DNA of 64,000 bases from JAKPKF01 sp964536135 (GTDB taxonomy: Bacteria; Patescibacteriota; Dojkabacteria; SC72): NCBI GenBank assembly GCA_964536135.1, contig CAZHVM010000001.1, forward strand, positions 1 through 64,000, read 5' to 3'. A model generated the notes under the pieces. That model saw nothing but the letters and a program-made list of their open reading frames with translations, was not told the origin of the DNA and made no database searches. Numbering within the stretch: position 1 is the stretch's first letter; every line of letters begins with the position of its first letter. The position numbers were made by a program, and so were the translations under genes. Of this stretch, positions 33,719-43,161 are shown piece by piece.

Positions 33719-36115
33719 CTACCCCCTTGCTTTTATTTTTTCAATTGCTTCGGAAAGCATTTGTGTATACAAACCGTACCCAACTGAGTTAATAGTTCCA
33801 GACTGATTCTTCCCTAAGATATCTCCTGCTCCTCTAATTTCCAAATCTCTGTTTGAAAGCAAGAATCCTGAGCCTAAACTTTGAGAATCTCGCAGAGCAT
33901 CGAGTCTTAAAACAGCGTTTTCCGTTAAAGTATCAAAGAAGAAATATGCATAGGCCTGCTCAAGAGATCTACCTACCCTTCCTCTAATTTGATACATTTG
34001 TGAAAGTCCCAATCTTGAGGCATCGTCAACAATTAGGGTGTTTGCATTTGGTATATCCAAGCCATTTTCAATAATCGTAGTACACAAAAGGATGTCTGTT
34101 TTCTTAGATACAAAATCTGACATTCTCTCTGAGAGATATTTGCTCCCCATCTGTCCATGTACTACATCTACAGCTGCTTTTGGAAACAACTCTTGCAGCT
34201 TCTTTTGAATGGACAGGATATTACCAATCCTGTTGTGCAAGAAATATACCTGGCCCTCTCTGTCCATCTCCTTTTGGATTGCCTTTACAATACTGTCCCA
34301 ATTAAAATGTTCAAAACTGTTCACAATATCCTTTCTTCCACTAGGAGGTACTGCCAAAACAGAGATATCTCGCACTCCCATAAGAGCCATATTCAAGGTT
34401 CTTGGAATTGGCGTAGCCGTTAGAGAAAGAACATTACTGTTAACTCTCATTCCTTTAATCTTTTCCTTTTGCTTAACACCAAATTTCTGTTCTTCATCTA
34501 CTACAAGAAGTCCCAGATTTTTAAACTGAACTTCATCAGCAAGCAGAGAGTGTGTACCAACTACAATATCCACGATTCCATTTTTTAGCCCATGCAAGAC
34601 TCTCTCTCTCTCTACTTCTGTTGAAAATCTTGAAAGACTTTGGATGTTGAATGGATAATTTTTAAATCTCTCTCGAAGTACAGTTAAATGTTGTTGTACA
34701 AGAATTGTCGTAGGAGCAAGAAATGCTACCTGAAATCCACTATTTACAACTGGGAACATTGCTCTCATCGCTATCTCCGTCTTCCCAAAACCGACATCTC
34801 CTACAAGTAACCTATCCATGGGCCTTCCCTTTTTGAAATCTTGTTCTATCTGGTCAGTCGCAAGTATCTGGTCATCTGTATCTGTGTATTCGAACTGTTT
34901 AACAAAGGTCTTAAAACTATCCCTATCTTCGTCTTCGAGGGTAAACACCGACTGCGCAGTCTCTCTCATTGCATACAGCATTAAAAGCTCTTTGGCTATC
35001 TCCTCTGCACGCTCAGAGGCTTTTTGCGAAATTCTCTTCCAGCTTCCACTGTTTAAGCCAGTAAGTATTGGCTTACCTTTACCCGCACCGATATATTTTG
35101 TTAATTTTTCTGATGCGCTAAGCGGTACATACAATTTATCCTCTCCTGTGTAGGATATTTCAATGTAGAAACCTTTGTCTCTTTCTACAACACCTACAAA
35201 TTTTCCAATTCCATGGTCCTCATGGACAAGATATTCCCCTGGGGTAACCTTTTTCAAAATTTCTACACTATTTGGATCCAAACTCTTGTTTACTTTCTCA
35301 AAGTTGGAGAGATCTATCTCTCCTAGCACTTCTAAATCTGTCAATACTACAACTTTGTTTCTTTGTGATACAAAACCTCTGGTAGAGATATTTCTTTTTT
35401 CTGTAAATACTTGGTCTATCATTCCCAAAACATCCTTTTGGACTAATTTCTCAACTCTTTCTCCCTTGTCTGTGACATACCATATTTTAAATTTCCTACT
35501 TCTGAAATTTTTTACAATCTCTTTTAATACCTTAGGATTAGAAAAATTTTCAATACCAGGGATACTTCGCAATTCTAAATCTACATACTCATCCTCGCTC
35601 ACCCTTGGGACTATATCTATAATCTCCTCACCAACGGCATCCTCATTTCCCAGATATATTTTGGAACCTTCAGAAACAAATACTCTTTCATTTACATCTT
35701 TAATCTTTTTTCTTGTTTGAGAATCTACTACAGCCATCTCTTCAATCTTTTCACCCAAAAGACTAATTCGCAGGACATTGTTTGTGCTAAATGGCCACAC
35801 TACAACAACATCTCCTAGAACGGAAAGCTCACCTTCACACCAGACTCTCTCTACACATGTATATCCTAAGTCAAGAAGATTGGAGATATTGAACATGTCT
35901 CCTTTTTTAATTGTGAGAAGTTTCTTCTGAAGATTTTCGCCACTATCTCGAAGGAAAATTTTCTTGTTTAATATATTTCCCAGAAGTTCGGCAGAGAATT
36001 CCAAAAGGTAGGATTCTATACCAGACACTTTTTTAGTCTTTAAAATCCCCTCTTTTATCTCTTTTAAATTTTTACTTAGCTCTTTTGTAATATTTACCAC
36101 GCCATATTTTATCAA
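33719..36115 (-). CDS. mfd: Transcription-repair coupling factor Mfd, shortened
   Basis: SF2 translocase that removes stalled RNA polymerase. Seen: the RNAP-interaction domain (PGEYLVHEDHGIGKFVG), Walker A LLVGDVGFGKTE, DEEQKFG, and motif V-VI IRGRVGRS. At 798 aa it is far shorter than the usual 1,100-1,200: the N-terminal UvrB-like region is reduced and the chain stops just after GYGLYTQMLSEAI, so the C-terminal autoinhibitory domain is absent. RecG is excluded by the RID motif. Confidence 0.9.
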   Translation of the reverse strand: MIKYGVVNITKELSKNLKEIKEGILKTKKVSGIESYLLEFSAELLGNILNKKIFLRDSGENLQKKLLTIKKGDMFNISNLLDLGYTCVERVWCEGELSVLGDVVVVWPFSTNNVLRISLLGEKIEEMAVVDSQTRKKIKDVNERVFVSEGSKIYLGNEDAVGEEIIDIVPRVSEDEYVDLELRSIPGIENFSNPKVLKEIVKNFRSRKFKIWYVTDKGERVEKLVQKDVLGMIDQVFTEKRNISTRGFVSQRNKVVVLTDLEVLGEIDLSNFEKVNKSLDPNSVEILKKVTPGEYLVHEDHGIGKFVGVVERDKGFYIEISYTGEDKLYVPLSASEKLTKYIGAGKGKPILTGLNSGSWKRISQKASERAEEIAKELLMLYAMRETAQSVFTLEDEDRDSFKTFVKQFEYTDTDDQILATDQIEQDFKKGRPMDRLLVGDVGFGKTEIAMRAMFPVVNSGFQVAFLAPTTILVQQHLTVLRERFKNYPFNIQSLSRFSTEVERERVLHGLKNGIVDIVVGTHSLLADEVQFKNLGLLVVDEEQKFGVKQKEKIKGMRVNSNVLSLTATPIPRTLNMALMGVRDISVLAVPPSGRKDIVNSFEHFNWDSIVKAIQKEMDREGQVYFLHNRIGNILSIQKKLQELFPKAAVDVVHGQMGSKYLSERMSDFVSKKTDILLCTTIIENGLDIPNANTLIVDDASRLGLSQMYQIRGRVGRSLEQAYAYFFFDTLTENAVLRLDALRDSQSLGSGFLLSNRDLEIRGAGDILGKNQSGTINSVGYGLYTQMLSEAIEKIKARG

Positions 36116-36165
36116 TCAAACAAGAATATGTATAATTGAAAAGATAAAATAATAAACAGACAAAT

Positions 36166-37368
36166 ATGTTTTTAGCACACGGCCCCATTTCGTATCTTGC
36201 AAACGAGGTTATTCAGAAGAAAAAGATCTCAAATTTAAAATTCCATGAGCAAATACTGGTAAGTATATTGGCAATCCTTTTTGGTATTCTTCCAGATATT
36301 GATTTGCTAATACTTCCAATGTTCTCTATTCCACAGTTTTCTCACCACAACTACTTTACCCATGCTCCTCTGTTCTACATAGGTATATGGTTAATACTTA
36401 AACTAAAGGTAGCCATATTCGACAGAATAGTTAACAAGAAAACTTTAGCTGTACTTCATCATGATTTAATGAATGTAATTCTCAACACCTTCCTCATAGC
36501 TACAATGGTGCATTTCCTTGCAGATACACTAACTGGAGGGATCATGTTGCTCTATCCAATTTCTACATTCAAATTCAGTATCCTTTCTTCCTTCATGGTA
36601 CCCAATCTCTTCCAACAGTATTTCCTACTCCCAGATTTCGCCATAGAGTTGGTTTTCTGTTCCATTTTCTTTGTACATATTTACAAGAAATTTTTCCAAA
36701 AGAATATCTTCTTTGATGTTCTTAAATATTTCTTCCTTTCTGCTTCTGCTATATTCCTTTTTGTCACCATTTTCTTCAGTACCCAAACCTACAACAAAAA
36801 TAAGATGTATGACAGTAATGGAAAGGAAAACTACGATGTAGATATGGATGGGTTATATGACAAGAAGGATATGGATATTGATAATGATGGTGTAGACAAC
36901 ATTGTAGATATTGATCTTAAGAAATTAACACAGGAAGTTAAAGATATTTCTGAGAGTGGGAAGTTAGCATCGTTTAATACTGGTTCAATTCAGTATATGT
37001 TCGGTGGTTTTGATTCATACAGATTACTTTCTCAAGCATATTTCAATATTTCATCTCCAATTGAAGGAGTTTTGAAAAATACTGTAAAAGAGAGAGAGTA
37101 CTGGACCAAATTAAGCTATCCTGAGCTCCTGTATGGCTATTTTAACTCAAAATCCCTACTCAAGGAGTTAGATGTAACTCAAGAGAGTGTTTTAAATATT
37201 GGGACCTTAATATTCCTTTTGGACGAAAATGACAAAGTAGTGAATATCGCTTTGGTTGTAGATGAAGATAGTGTTGGAGTTGTACTATCACAAGACAGAC
37301 AGTTAAAAACACATACCTTGCAAGAATTGTTCGAAAGCGAATATACTAGTGTAAAGGTTACCAAATAA
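36166..37368 (+). CDS. DUF457/YdjM-type membrane protein with Ca-binding repeats
   Basis: 400 aa. The N-terminal half is a multispanning domain with LAHGPISYL, GILPDIDLL and SHHNYFTHAPL, the conserved His/Asp pattern of the YdjM/DUF457 membrane-bound hydrolase family. After the last helix (about residue 205) there is an Asp-rich calcium-type segment, VDMDGLYDKKDMDIDNDGVD, like thrombospondin type-3 repeats, then an extracytoplasmic domain of unknown type. The fusion is unusual. 3' end overlaps pth by 11 bp. Confidence 0.75.
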   Translation: MFLAHGPISYLANEVIQKKKISNLKFHEQILVSILAILFGILPDIDLLILPMFSIPQFSHHNYFTHAPLFYIGIWLILKLKVAIFDRIVNKKTLAVLHHDLMNVILNTFLIATMVHFLADTLTGGIMLLYPISTFKFSILSSFMVPNLFQQYFLLPDFAIELVFCSIFFVHIYKKFFQKNIFFDVLKYFFLSASAIFLFVTIFFSTQTYNKNKMYDSNGKENYDVDMDGLYDKKDMDIDNDGVDNIVDIDLKKLTQEVKDISESGKLASFNTGSIQYMFGGFDSYRLLSQAYFNISSPIEGVLKNTVKEREYWTKLSYPELLYGYFNSKSLLKELDVTQESVLNIGTLIFLLDENDKVVNIALVVDEDSVGVVLSQDRQLKTHTLQELFESEYTSVKVTK

Positions 37369-37921
37369 TATCTACAAGGATTCCTTGTATGGCTTGCTGA
37401 ATAGTTTCGTCAAGAATTACCTTTTCTTCTTCTGTAAATTTCATTAGTACATAATCTTCACCTTTTATACTCTTCTCCTGCCTGTTTTCTACCCCTATTC
37501 TTACTCTTTTGAAATTGTTTGTCCCGAGTCTATCTTCTACATTTTTAACTCCGTTATGACCATTTGGCGATTTCCCAATCTGTATTTTAAATTCTCCAAA
37601 AGCAATATCTAAGTCATCGTGTACAAGTACCATATCTTCAGAGATATTCTCTATTTCCATTTTCTTAATAATCTTGCTTACAGCATCCCCAGATTTATTC
37701 ATGAAAGTCATTGGTTTAACCAATACAGCAACGATGGTAGAGGATCTTTTTACAAAGGATATCTCAGATTGAAAGGTGTCTTCTACTCTCCATTCAGTAG
37801 CATATATATCTTTTTGGTAAAGGAATTTATCCTTAAGAGCTTCCAAGAACATAAAGCCAGCATTGTGTCTGGAGTTTGAATATTCTTTACCTGGGTTACC
37901 CAAGCCTACAATTAATCTCAT
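37358..37921 (-). CDS. pth: Peptidyl-tRNA hydrolase
   Basis: Recycles peptidyl-tRNA. 187 aa with LIVGLGNPGKEYSNSRHN (catalytic His19 in SRHN), KPMTFMNKSG and VHDDLDI. Normal length. Last gene of the long minus-strand rpsB-to-pth series. Confidence 0.96.
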   Translation of the reverse strand: MRLIVGLGNPGKEYSNSRHNAGFMFLEALKDKFLYQKDIYATEWRVEDTFQSEISFVKRSSTIVAVLVKPMTFMNKSGDAVSKIIKKMEIENISEDMVLVHDDLDIAFGEFKIQIGKSPNGHNGVKNVEDRLGTNNFKRVRIGVENRQEKSIKGEDYVLMKFTEEEKVILDETIQQAIQGILVDIIW

Positions 37922-37932
37922 ATTTTCGAAGT

Positions 37933-38349
37933 TTACTTTAAATCTCTAAGTATATTCTCCAATATCTCCTCCTGTTTTACAAACATATCTTCTTTTTGTT
38001 TAGATATGTCATCTAGTTTTGTCTTGTGTTCAAATCCAAGTAAATGAAGGATGCCATGTATGATAACTCTAATGAGTTCTTCTTCATAGTTTTCCACAGT
38101 CCTTTTTATGTATTTTGGGCATATGTATACTTCTCCGAGAAATCCCTCTGCATCAAGGTTAAAAGATAACACATCTGTAACATCATCTACATTACGATAT
38201 TCTTTATTGAGTCTTTGCATTTCCTTCTCATCTACAAAAATTACATTGATTGTAGATATGTCAAAGGAGGAAAATTCTTTTTGGAGAGAATTAATAACTG
38301 CATTTTCTTGTATAGATATATCGGGCCAATTGAATATCTCTAATTTCAT
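37933..38349 (-). CDS. ybeY: Endoribonuclease YbeY
   Basis: rRNA maturation/quality-control metalloenzyme. 138 aa with FVDEKEMQRLNKEYR, TDVLSFNLD and the zinc site HGILHLLGFEH. Its ATG overlaps the yqeY TGA as ATGA, which also shows that TGA is a stop in this genome. Confidence 0.94.
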   Translation of the reverse strand: MKLEIFNWPDISIQENAVINSLQKEFSSFDISTINVIFVDEKEMQRLNKEYRNVDDVTDVLSFNLDAEGFLGEVYICPKYIKRTVENYEEELIRVIIHGILHLLGFEHKTKLDDISKQKEDMFVKQEEILENILRDLK

Positions 38350-38798
38350 TTGGTTAGTATCTGAATAACAAGATTTTTTACTGTATTACCATCTGCTTTA
38401 CCAGCGGTTTCTTTCATTACAGCTCCCATTAGCTTACCCATGTCACTCATACTAGAGATATTTAATTCTTTAATCTTGTTATTTATGATTGTTTTGATAT
38501 CTTCTTCTGACATTAGTTCTGGGAGATATTTCTGCAATATCTCTAATTGGGATTTTTCTTTTTCTACAAGGTCGTTTCTTCCCATTTGTGTAAATTGGGC
38601 AATGGAATCTTCAATTTTTTTTACTTCCTTTCTGAGGATTCTCTCTTCATCTTGTACAGTCATTTCACTTTCTTGAGTAAGTTGAGCGTTCTTAATGGAT
38701 GCTATTGCCATCTTCAAGATATCGCTAGCATTAGTATTTCCTTCTTTGGAGAAGGTAAACATATCTTTTCTTAAATCATCTGTGAGAGACATTTGCAA
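38346..38798 (-). CDS. yqeY: GatB/YqeY domain protein
   Basis: 150 aa, homologous to the C-terminal tRNA-binding tail of GatB. Seen: DDLRKDMFTFSKEGNT, ELEILQKYLPE-like LEILQKYLPELMSEEDI, and MGKLMGAVMKETAGKADGN. Commonly next to rpsU, as here (17 nt downstream of it). Confidence 0.9.
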   Translation of the reverse strand: MQMSLTDDLRKDMFTFSKEGNTNASDILKMAIASIKNAQLTQESEMTVQDEERILRKEVKKIEDSIAQFTQMGRNDLVEKEKSQLEILQKYLPELMSEEDIKTIINNKIKELNISSMSDMGKLMGAVMKETAGKADGNTVKNLVIQILTK

Positions 38799-38815
38799 AA
38801 GCGTTAAAATTAAGA

Positions 38816-39019
38816 TTAATTTTTAGCTCTTCTTGCTGCACTTCTTCTTCTTCTTTTCATTTTTGCCCATTCTTTTCTCTTTGCAATATCCCCAAGAGAA
38901 GCTTTTACTCTGTATGCTTTTTCTCTGTATGTTTCAAGGATCTTTTCCCTAAGAACTTCTCTGTGAAGTCTTTTAAGAGCACTATCTATATTTTCGTTAG
39001 AATGTACGATTACTGACAT
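38816..39019 (-). CDS. rpsU: 30S ribosomal protein bS21
   Basis: 67 aa, starts MSVIVHSNENIDSALKRLHR and ends in a very basic tail (KMKRRRRSAARRAKN). Typical bS21. ATATATA (39029-39023) lies 3 nt before the ATG in place of a Shine-Dalgarno. Confidence 0.94.
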   Translation of the reverse strand: MSVIVHSNENIDSALKRLHREVLREKILETYREKAYRVKASLGDIAKRKEWAKMKRRRRSAARRAKN

Positions 39020-39064
39020 ATTTATATATTTATTATGTATGCTCGGTGATTATATCATACCTGT

Positions 39065-40651
39065 TTACTTTTTTACTATCTTTTTCTCAAAATTTCTTTT
39101 TCTTCTTTCGCTTTGTGTATCTTGTATAGATATGGAGAGTTTGTTTAGGCTATTTTGAACTCTCCTGAAGCCTGTATCTACTCTGTGTAGATTGAATCCT
39201 AGAAGGAGTAGAACTATTCCTGCAACAATCTTCGCAACTGTACTGTCAAAGAGTCCTGTTTGAGGTATATCTTGAACACAGTCAACTTTTACTTCTACAC
39301 TGTCAGAGAAGTTCTCTCCAGTTGTTGGGTATGCTGTCGCTGTATTGATGTATGTCCCAAATGCTGTTTTAGGAATGACTAGGGTATATGTGTATGTCTT
39401 TTCTTGGTCTGAAGTAAATGTCTCTTCTTCGGCTTCCAATTCCCATGTAATATTTCCACTCCCAAAGAGTCCATCTTCAGAGATTGTTCCAGTTATGTAC
39501 GAAGCAAGGACTTTGCTATCTAGAGTGTCTACTATCTTATCTATACTTCCAGTACCAGTCCCGGTATTTTTTATTTTAATGGTATATATTATCTGGGCAT
39601 CTCCATTCTCTAGGCATTGTTCTGCTCCTGTTTTAGTTATCGTCCAATCTGGATTTTGTTCTTCCGCAAGTATACTGAAGGTCGTTGTCAGGGTACAATT
39701 TGTACTTGTTGCACCTTTTTTGTCTTTCCAATTTAGATCAAGGGTATATGTTCCAACTGGTAAACAATTTGTAGCAGTACTAAGTGATTCTGATAAATCT
39801 ACTGCTGTAGTAGTTTCATTAGTGAAGGATACTGTTGACCTTGCTGTATTGTTTAATTTTGCCACTACAGATGTTTTATCTATACCATCTTTATCTTTAG
39901 CTTTCGCAGTATATGTTATTGGGTCACAGTATTTGTAACTACCGGTTGGTTTAGTTAACCATTCCCCACTATCACAGGTATTGGAAGAAGTGTCAGGGTT
40001 ACAGTATCTGTATATCCTTGAGGGATTGTTACAATCCTTATGGTATACGGTACAGTACCCTCCTCGCGTATATCCACCGGGTAATACACCATTCCAATCT
40101 ACCGAGGTTCCAGCATCGGAGCCTGAACTACAAGCAGGAGGAGTACAGGTTGTAGGAGGATTCCCATTACAAATTGCGCTGTATTGTCCACCGCATTTAG
40201 AACATGTACATGTATCACTCATTAATACTTCTGGCCATTCACACGTTTTATCACAAGTCCCTTCTTCTGGATCTTCAGGGTTATCATCTTTTACACACTT
40301 TCCATAGATTCCAGGAAATACACACCTAGCTTTACCATTAACACAATCAACTACTTCTTCCTGTACATCAACGTATTTAAAAGATTTTCTACAAGTAAAT
40401 GTACTCCCTGTACAGTCACTAATTAGCGTATCAGTACAAGAACGTGGCTCACACTTCCACCCAGCAACACAACCGTCTTGTTGCGAGCAACATGCTCCAA
40501 CCCCACCACCAGCTTCACTATCTGTAGGTGCTACAGTATCTGGTTGATTAGTTCTCCATAGTAGATATCCTCCACTACCTCCAAGTATTAATACAAAAAT
40601 AACAATTATTATTATCTTTAATTTCTTTGTTAGTTTTAATCTAATAGCCAT
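39065..40651 (-). CDS. Cys-rich surface protein with DUF11-like domain and IPQTG tail
   Basis: 528 aa. N-terminal membrane helix (about residues 12-32), a region with many cysteines in short spacings (about 50-240, e.g. GACCSQQDGC and CTCSKCGG), a beta region, and a DUF11-like segment (PDWTITKTGAEQCLENG, then VDTLDSKVLASYITG). The C-terminus reads IPQTG, hydrophobic helix (VAKIVAGIVLLLLGF) and basic residues, a sortase-signal-like arrangement. Lies 1 nt after the rseP stop. Function unknown; disulfide-rich extracellular protein inferred. Confidence 0.75.
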   Translation of the reverse strand: MAIRLKLTKKLKIIIIVIFVLILGGSGGYLLWRTNQPDTVAPTDSEAGGGVGACCSQQDGCVAGWKCEPRSCTDTLISDCTGSTFTCRKSFKYVDVQEEVVDCVNGKARCVFPGIYGKCVKDDNPEDPEEGTCDKTCEWPEVLMSDTCTCSKCGGQYSAICNGNPPTTCTPPACSSGSDAGTSVDWNGVLPGGYTRGGYCTVYHKDCNNPSRIYRYCNPDTSSNTCDSGEWLTKPTGSYKYCDPITYTAKAKDKDGIDKTSVVAKLNNTARSTVSFTNETTTAVDLSESLSTATNCLPVGTYTLDLNWKDKKGATSTNCTLTTTFSILAEEQNPDWTITKTGAEQCLENGDAQIIYTIKIKNTGTGTGSIDKIVDTLDSKVLASYITGTISEDGLFGSGNITWELEAEEETFTSDQEKTYTYTLVIPKTAFGTYINTATAYPTTGENFSDSVEVKVDCVQDIPQTGLFDSTVAKIVAGIVLLLLGFNLHRVDTGFRRVQNSLNKLSISIQDTQSERRKRNFEKKIVKK

Positions 40652-40652
40652 A

Positions 40653-41795
40653 CTAACTAAACATATTCTTTATATTATCTATATTAACAATATCCTTAAT
40701 CATTATAAATAGTACAAGAATCATTAATAAAATAAAACTAGTATTTATTATAAGACTCTCGACCTTTTCATTAAGATCTTTTCGAAATATACCCTCTATC
40801 ATTAAAATTAAAACCCTTCCTCCATCTAATGCAGGAATTGGAAGAATATTAATAATTGCAAGTGACAAAGAAAGATCTGCCATGATACTTAGGAAAGTAA
40901 TAACTCCGAACTGTTTAAAATAATCTATGAGAAAATATATACCAACAGGTCCCGAAACAGAATTAGAAAGATCTGAGTAATCTCCTGTCTGTTTGGCTTG
41001 CTTAAACATATCTCCCAATCTGTCAGATATCAAAAGCAGTGTGTTTATGACATGTGCAAAACCAGAAAACACTTTGTTATTCTCGTATGAAAGAATTACA
41101 TAGTAGTTAGAACTCAGTGAGATACCAATTGTTCCCTCCTCAGTTACATTCACCTTATAATCATTACAGGCATCCTCTACACAGATATTCATCTCTACAC
41201 TTTCACCCTTGTATTGTGCAAGAAGAGATTTAATCTCGTCTGAATATTTAAGCTCTACTCCTCCAATATCCTTTATCTGTCCATTTGCAGGGATTTCTGC
41301 CTTGTATGCATTTCCACCTTCTACAACTTCAGCATATTCTACATCCCCCACTATCTCTCTGGTCATTGTTCCACCAACAGGACTAAATCCTTCAAAATCG
41401 TTTGAAAGAGGTATCTTCCATCCCACTGAGGCAATAACAATGAAATATACTGCAACACAAAAAAGTATATTCATTGTAACACCTGCGAGCATTACAGCTA
41501 CCTGTGCTATCTTTGGTTTGTTGTTAAGATTCCCTGGATCATCCTTTATCTCTTTGTGATTTCCAGGATCTCCATCACCCATTATCTTTACAAATCCACC
41601 AAGAGGAAGAATTCTAATACTGTACTGTGTCCCCTTGTACTTTTTTTTAAAAAGTACTGGGCCAAAACCCAAGGCAAACTCATATACCTTTGCTTTAATT
41701 GCTTTAGCTACTAAAAAGTGTCCAAGCTCGTGAACAAAGGTCAGGACTCCAATTACAAGGATAAACAGGAGAATATTTAGAAGTATGGACAGCAT
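40653..41795 (-). CDS. rseP: Site-2 intramembrane metalloprotease RseP
   Basis: 380 aa. N-terminal helix with the zinc motif VHELGHFLVA (His22, His26), a periplasmic-type PDZ segment, and the third ligand region NILPIPALDGGRV, then C-terminal helices. Cleaves membrane proteins within the bilayer. Lies 16 nt after frr; the cdsA/uppS/dxr genes that often separate them are absent. Confidence 0.93.
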   Translation of the reverse strand: MLSILLNILLFILVIGVLTFVHELGHFLVAKAIKAKVYEFALGFGPVLFKKKYKGTQYSIRILPLGGFVKIMGDGDPGNHKEIKDDPGNLNNKPKIAQVAVMLAGVTMNILFCVAVYFIVIASVGWKIPLSNDFEGFSPVGGTMTREIVGDVEYAEVVEGGNAYKAEIPANGQIKDIGGVELKYSDEIKSLLAQYKGESVEMNICVEDACNDYKVNVTEEGTIGISLSSNYYVILSYENNKVFSGFAHVINTLLLISDRLGDMFKQAKQTGDYSDLSNSVSGPVGIYFLIDYFKQFGVITFLSIMADLSLSLAIINILPIPALDGGRVLILMIEGIFRKDLNEKVESLIINTSFILLMILVLFIMIKDIVNIDNIKNMFS

Positions 41796-41811
41796 ATTTA
41801 AAATATACAGA

Positions 41812-42357
41812 TTATATAGTTAGAAGATCTTTTTCTTTTTGGTCCTTCATCTCTTCTATTTTTGTATTACTCTCTTTAACAACCTTTTCAATTTCTTCCC
41901 TTGCCCTATCTGCTTCGTCTTCGGAAAGTCCAGATACTTGCATATCGTCTAATTCCTTCATATATTTCTGTCTTACCTGCCTTACAGCTACTCTTCCATC
42001 TTCTATCCTTTCTTTCATTACCTTAACATATTCTTTCCTTCTCTCTTCTGTTAAATCTGGGATCTTCACTAGGATTCTGTCTCCATCTCTTGCAGGAAGA
42101 AAACCCATATTAGCGTTAGTTACAGCTTTTGAGATATTGTCTATAATACTTTTATCCCATGGTTGAATGGCAATAGTTTTAGCATCTATTGCGATAATGG
42201 TTGCATAGTTTCTAATAGGTGCCATTGTCTCATATGCATTTACAGGTATCTCCTGAACTAGTTCAGGAGTTGCTCTACCTGTTCTAATCTGAGAAAGTTC
42301 ATCACCTAAATGATCTAGGCATTTTTGTATATCAACTTTAAAGAGATCTATATCCAT
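41812..42357 (-). CDS. frr: Ribosome recycling factor
   Basis: 181 aa, helical, with LSQIRTGRATPELV, IAIQPWDKSIIDNISKAV, DGDRILVKIPDLTEERR and VRQVRQKYMKELDD. Normal length. Follows tsf directly; pyrH, usually between them, is missing here. Confidence 0.96.
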   Translation of the reverse strand: MDIDLFKVDIQKCLDHLGDELSQIRTGRATPELVQEIPVNAYETMAPIRNYATIIAIDAKTIAIQPWDKSIIDNISKAVTNANMGFLPARDGDRILVKIPDLTEERRKEYVKVMKERIEDGRVAVRQVRQKYMKELDDMQVSGLSEDEADRAREEIEKVVKESNTKIEEMKDQKEKDLLTI

Positions 42358-42428
42358 ACGAAATTATGTAAATATATTATTTACAAATTGTATATCAACT
42401 GAGGGGTATTGTCTAGAAAGGCTTTCGG

Positions 42429-43142
42429 CTATTTTCCGAACTCCCAAAGGAGCATTCTTCTGACTTCGAGAGGCTCTCCTAATTTCTGAGTCGCCTCATC
42501 AAGAAGATTAGAGATTGTCTTAGATTCATCTTTAAACCATTTTTGCTCTAAAAGACACTTCTCAGAGTAGAATTTGTTTAACTTACCTTCTACTATCTTC
42601 TCTCGGATGTTTTCTGGTTTTCCTTCACTCTCCGCTTCCTTCTGAAATATATCTTCAAGTTTTGCTAATTCTTCCTCAGAGACACTATCTTTAGAGATAT
42701 ATTCTGGCTTCATAGCTGCAATCTGTAGGGCTAACTCATGTGCAAATATCTTGAAATCTTCATTTCTAGCTACAAAATCTGTTTTGCATTTTACTTCTAC
42801 TAAGGCTACCAGTCTCTGCTCTTTACCGTGTACATATGATTCGATTATTCCCTCTCCTATTTCTTCTACTTCATCTCCAATTGGTTCATTCCACCCTCGC
42901 TCATTAATTAAAACTACTGCTTTTTCAAAATCTTTCCCTGCCTCATCGTATGCTAATTTACAAAGGCCAATCTTTGCACCAGTTAAATTTCTCAATCTGC
43001 TAATTACATCGCTTCTTTCATTGATATATTCAATGGCTTTTGCCATATCTCCTTCGCTTTTGGTCAATGCTTCCTTACAAAGCCCCATACCTGCAGATGT
43101 TTTGTTTCTTAAAGTTCTGATATCGTCTACTGAGATATTCAT
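42429..43142 (-). CDS. tsf: Elongation factor Ts with duplicated TS-N domain
   Basis: Guanine-nucleotide exchange factor for EF-Tu. The N-terminus has two TS-N/UBA modules in tandem: IRTLRNKTSAGMGLCKEAL (about residues 8-26) and ISRLRNLTGAKIGLCKLAY (about 47-65), each followed by an A-[IV]-x-x-INER helix end. The core has KCKTDFVARNEDF, the EF-Tu-contact motif. 237 aa in all. The duplication is not part of the usual EF-Ts. Confidence 0.94.
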   Translation of the reverse strand: MNISVDDIRTLRNKTSAGMGLCKEALTKSEGDMAKAIEYINERSDVISRLRNLTGAKIGLCKLAYDEAGKDFEKAVVLINERGWNEPIGDEVEEIGEGIIESYVHGKEQRLVALVEVKCKTDFVARNEDFKIFAHELALQIAAMKPEYISKDSVSEEELAKLEDIFQKEAESEGKPENIREKIVEGKLNKFYSEKCLLEQKWFKDESKTISNLLDEATQKLGEPLEVRRMLLWEFGK

Positions 43143-43161
43143 AGCAGTAAATATTTTTAAA

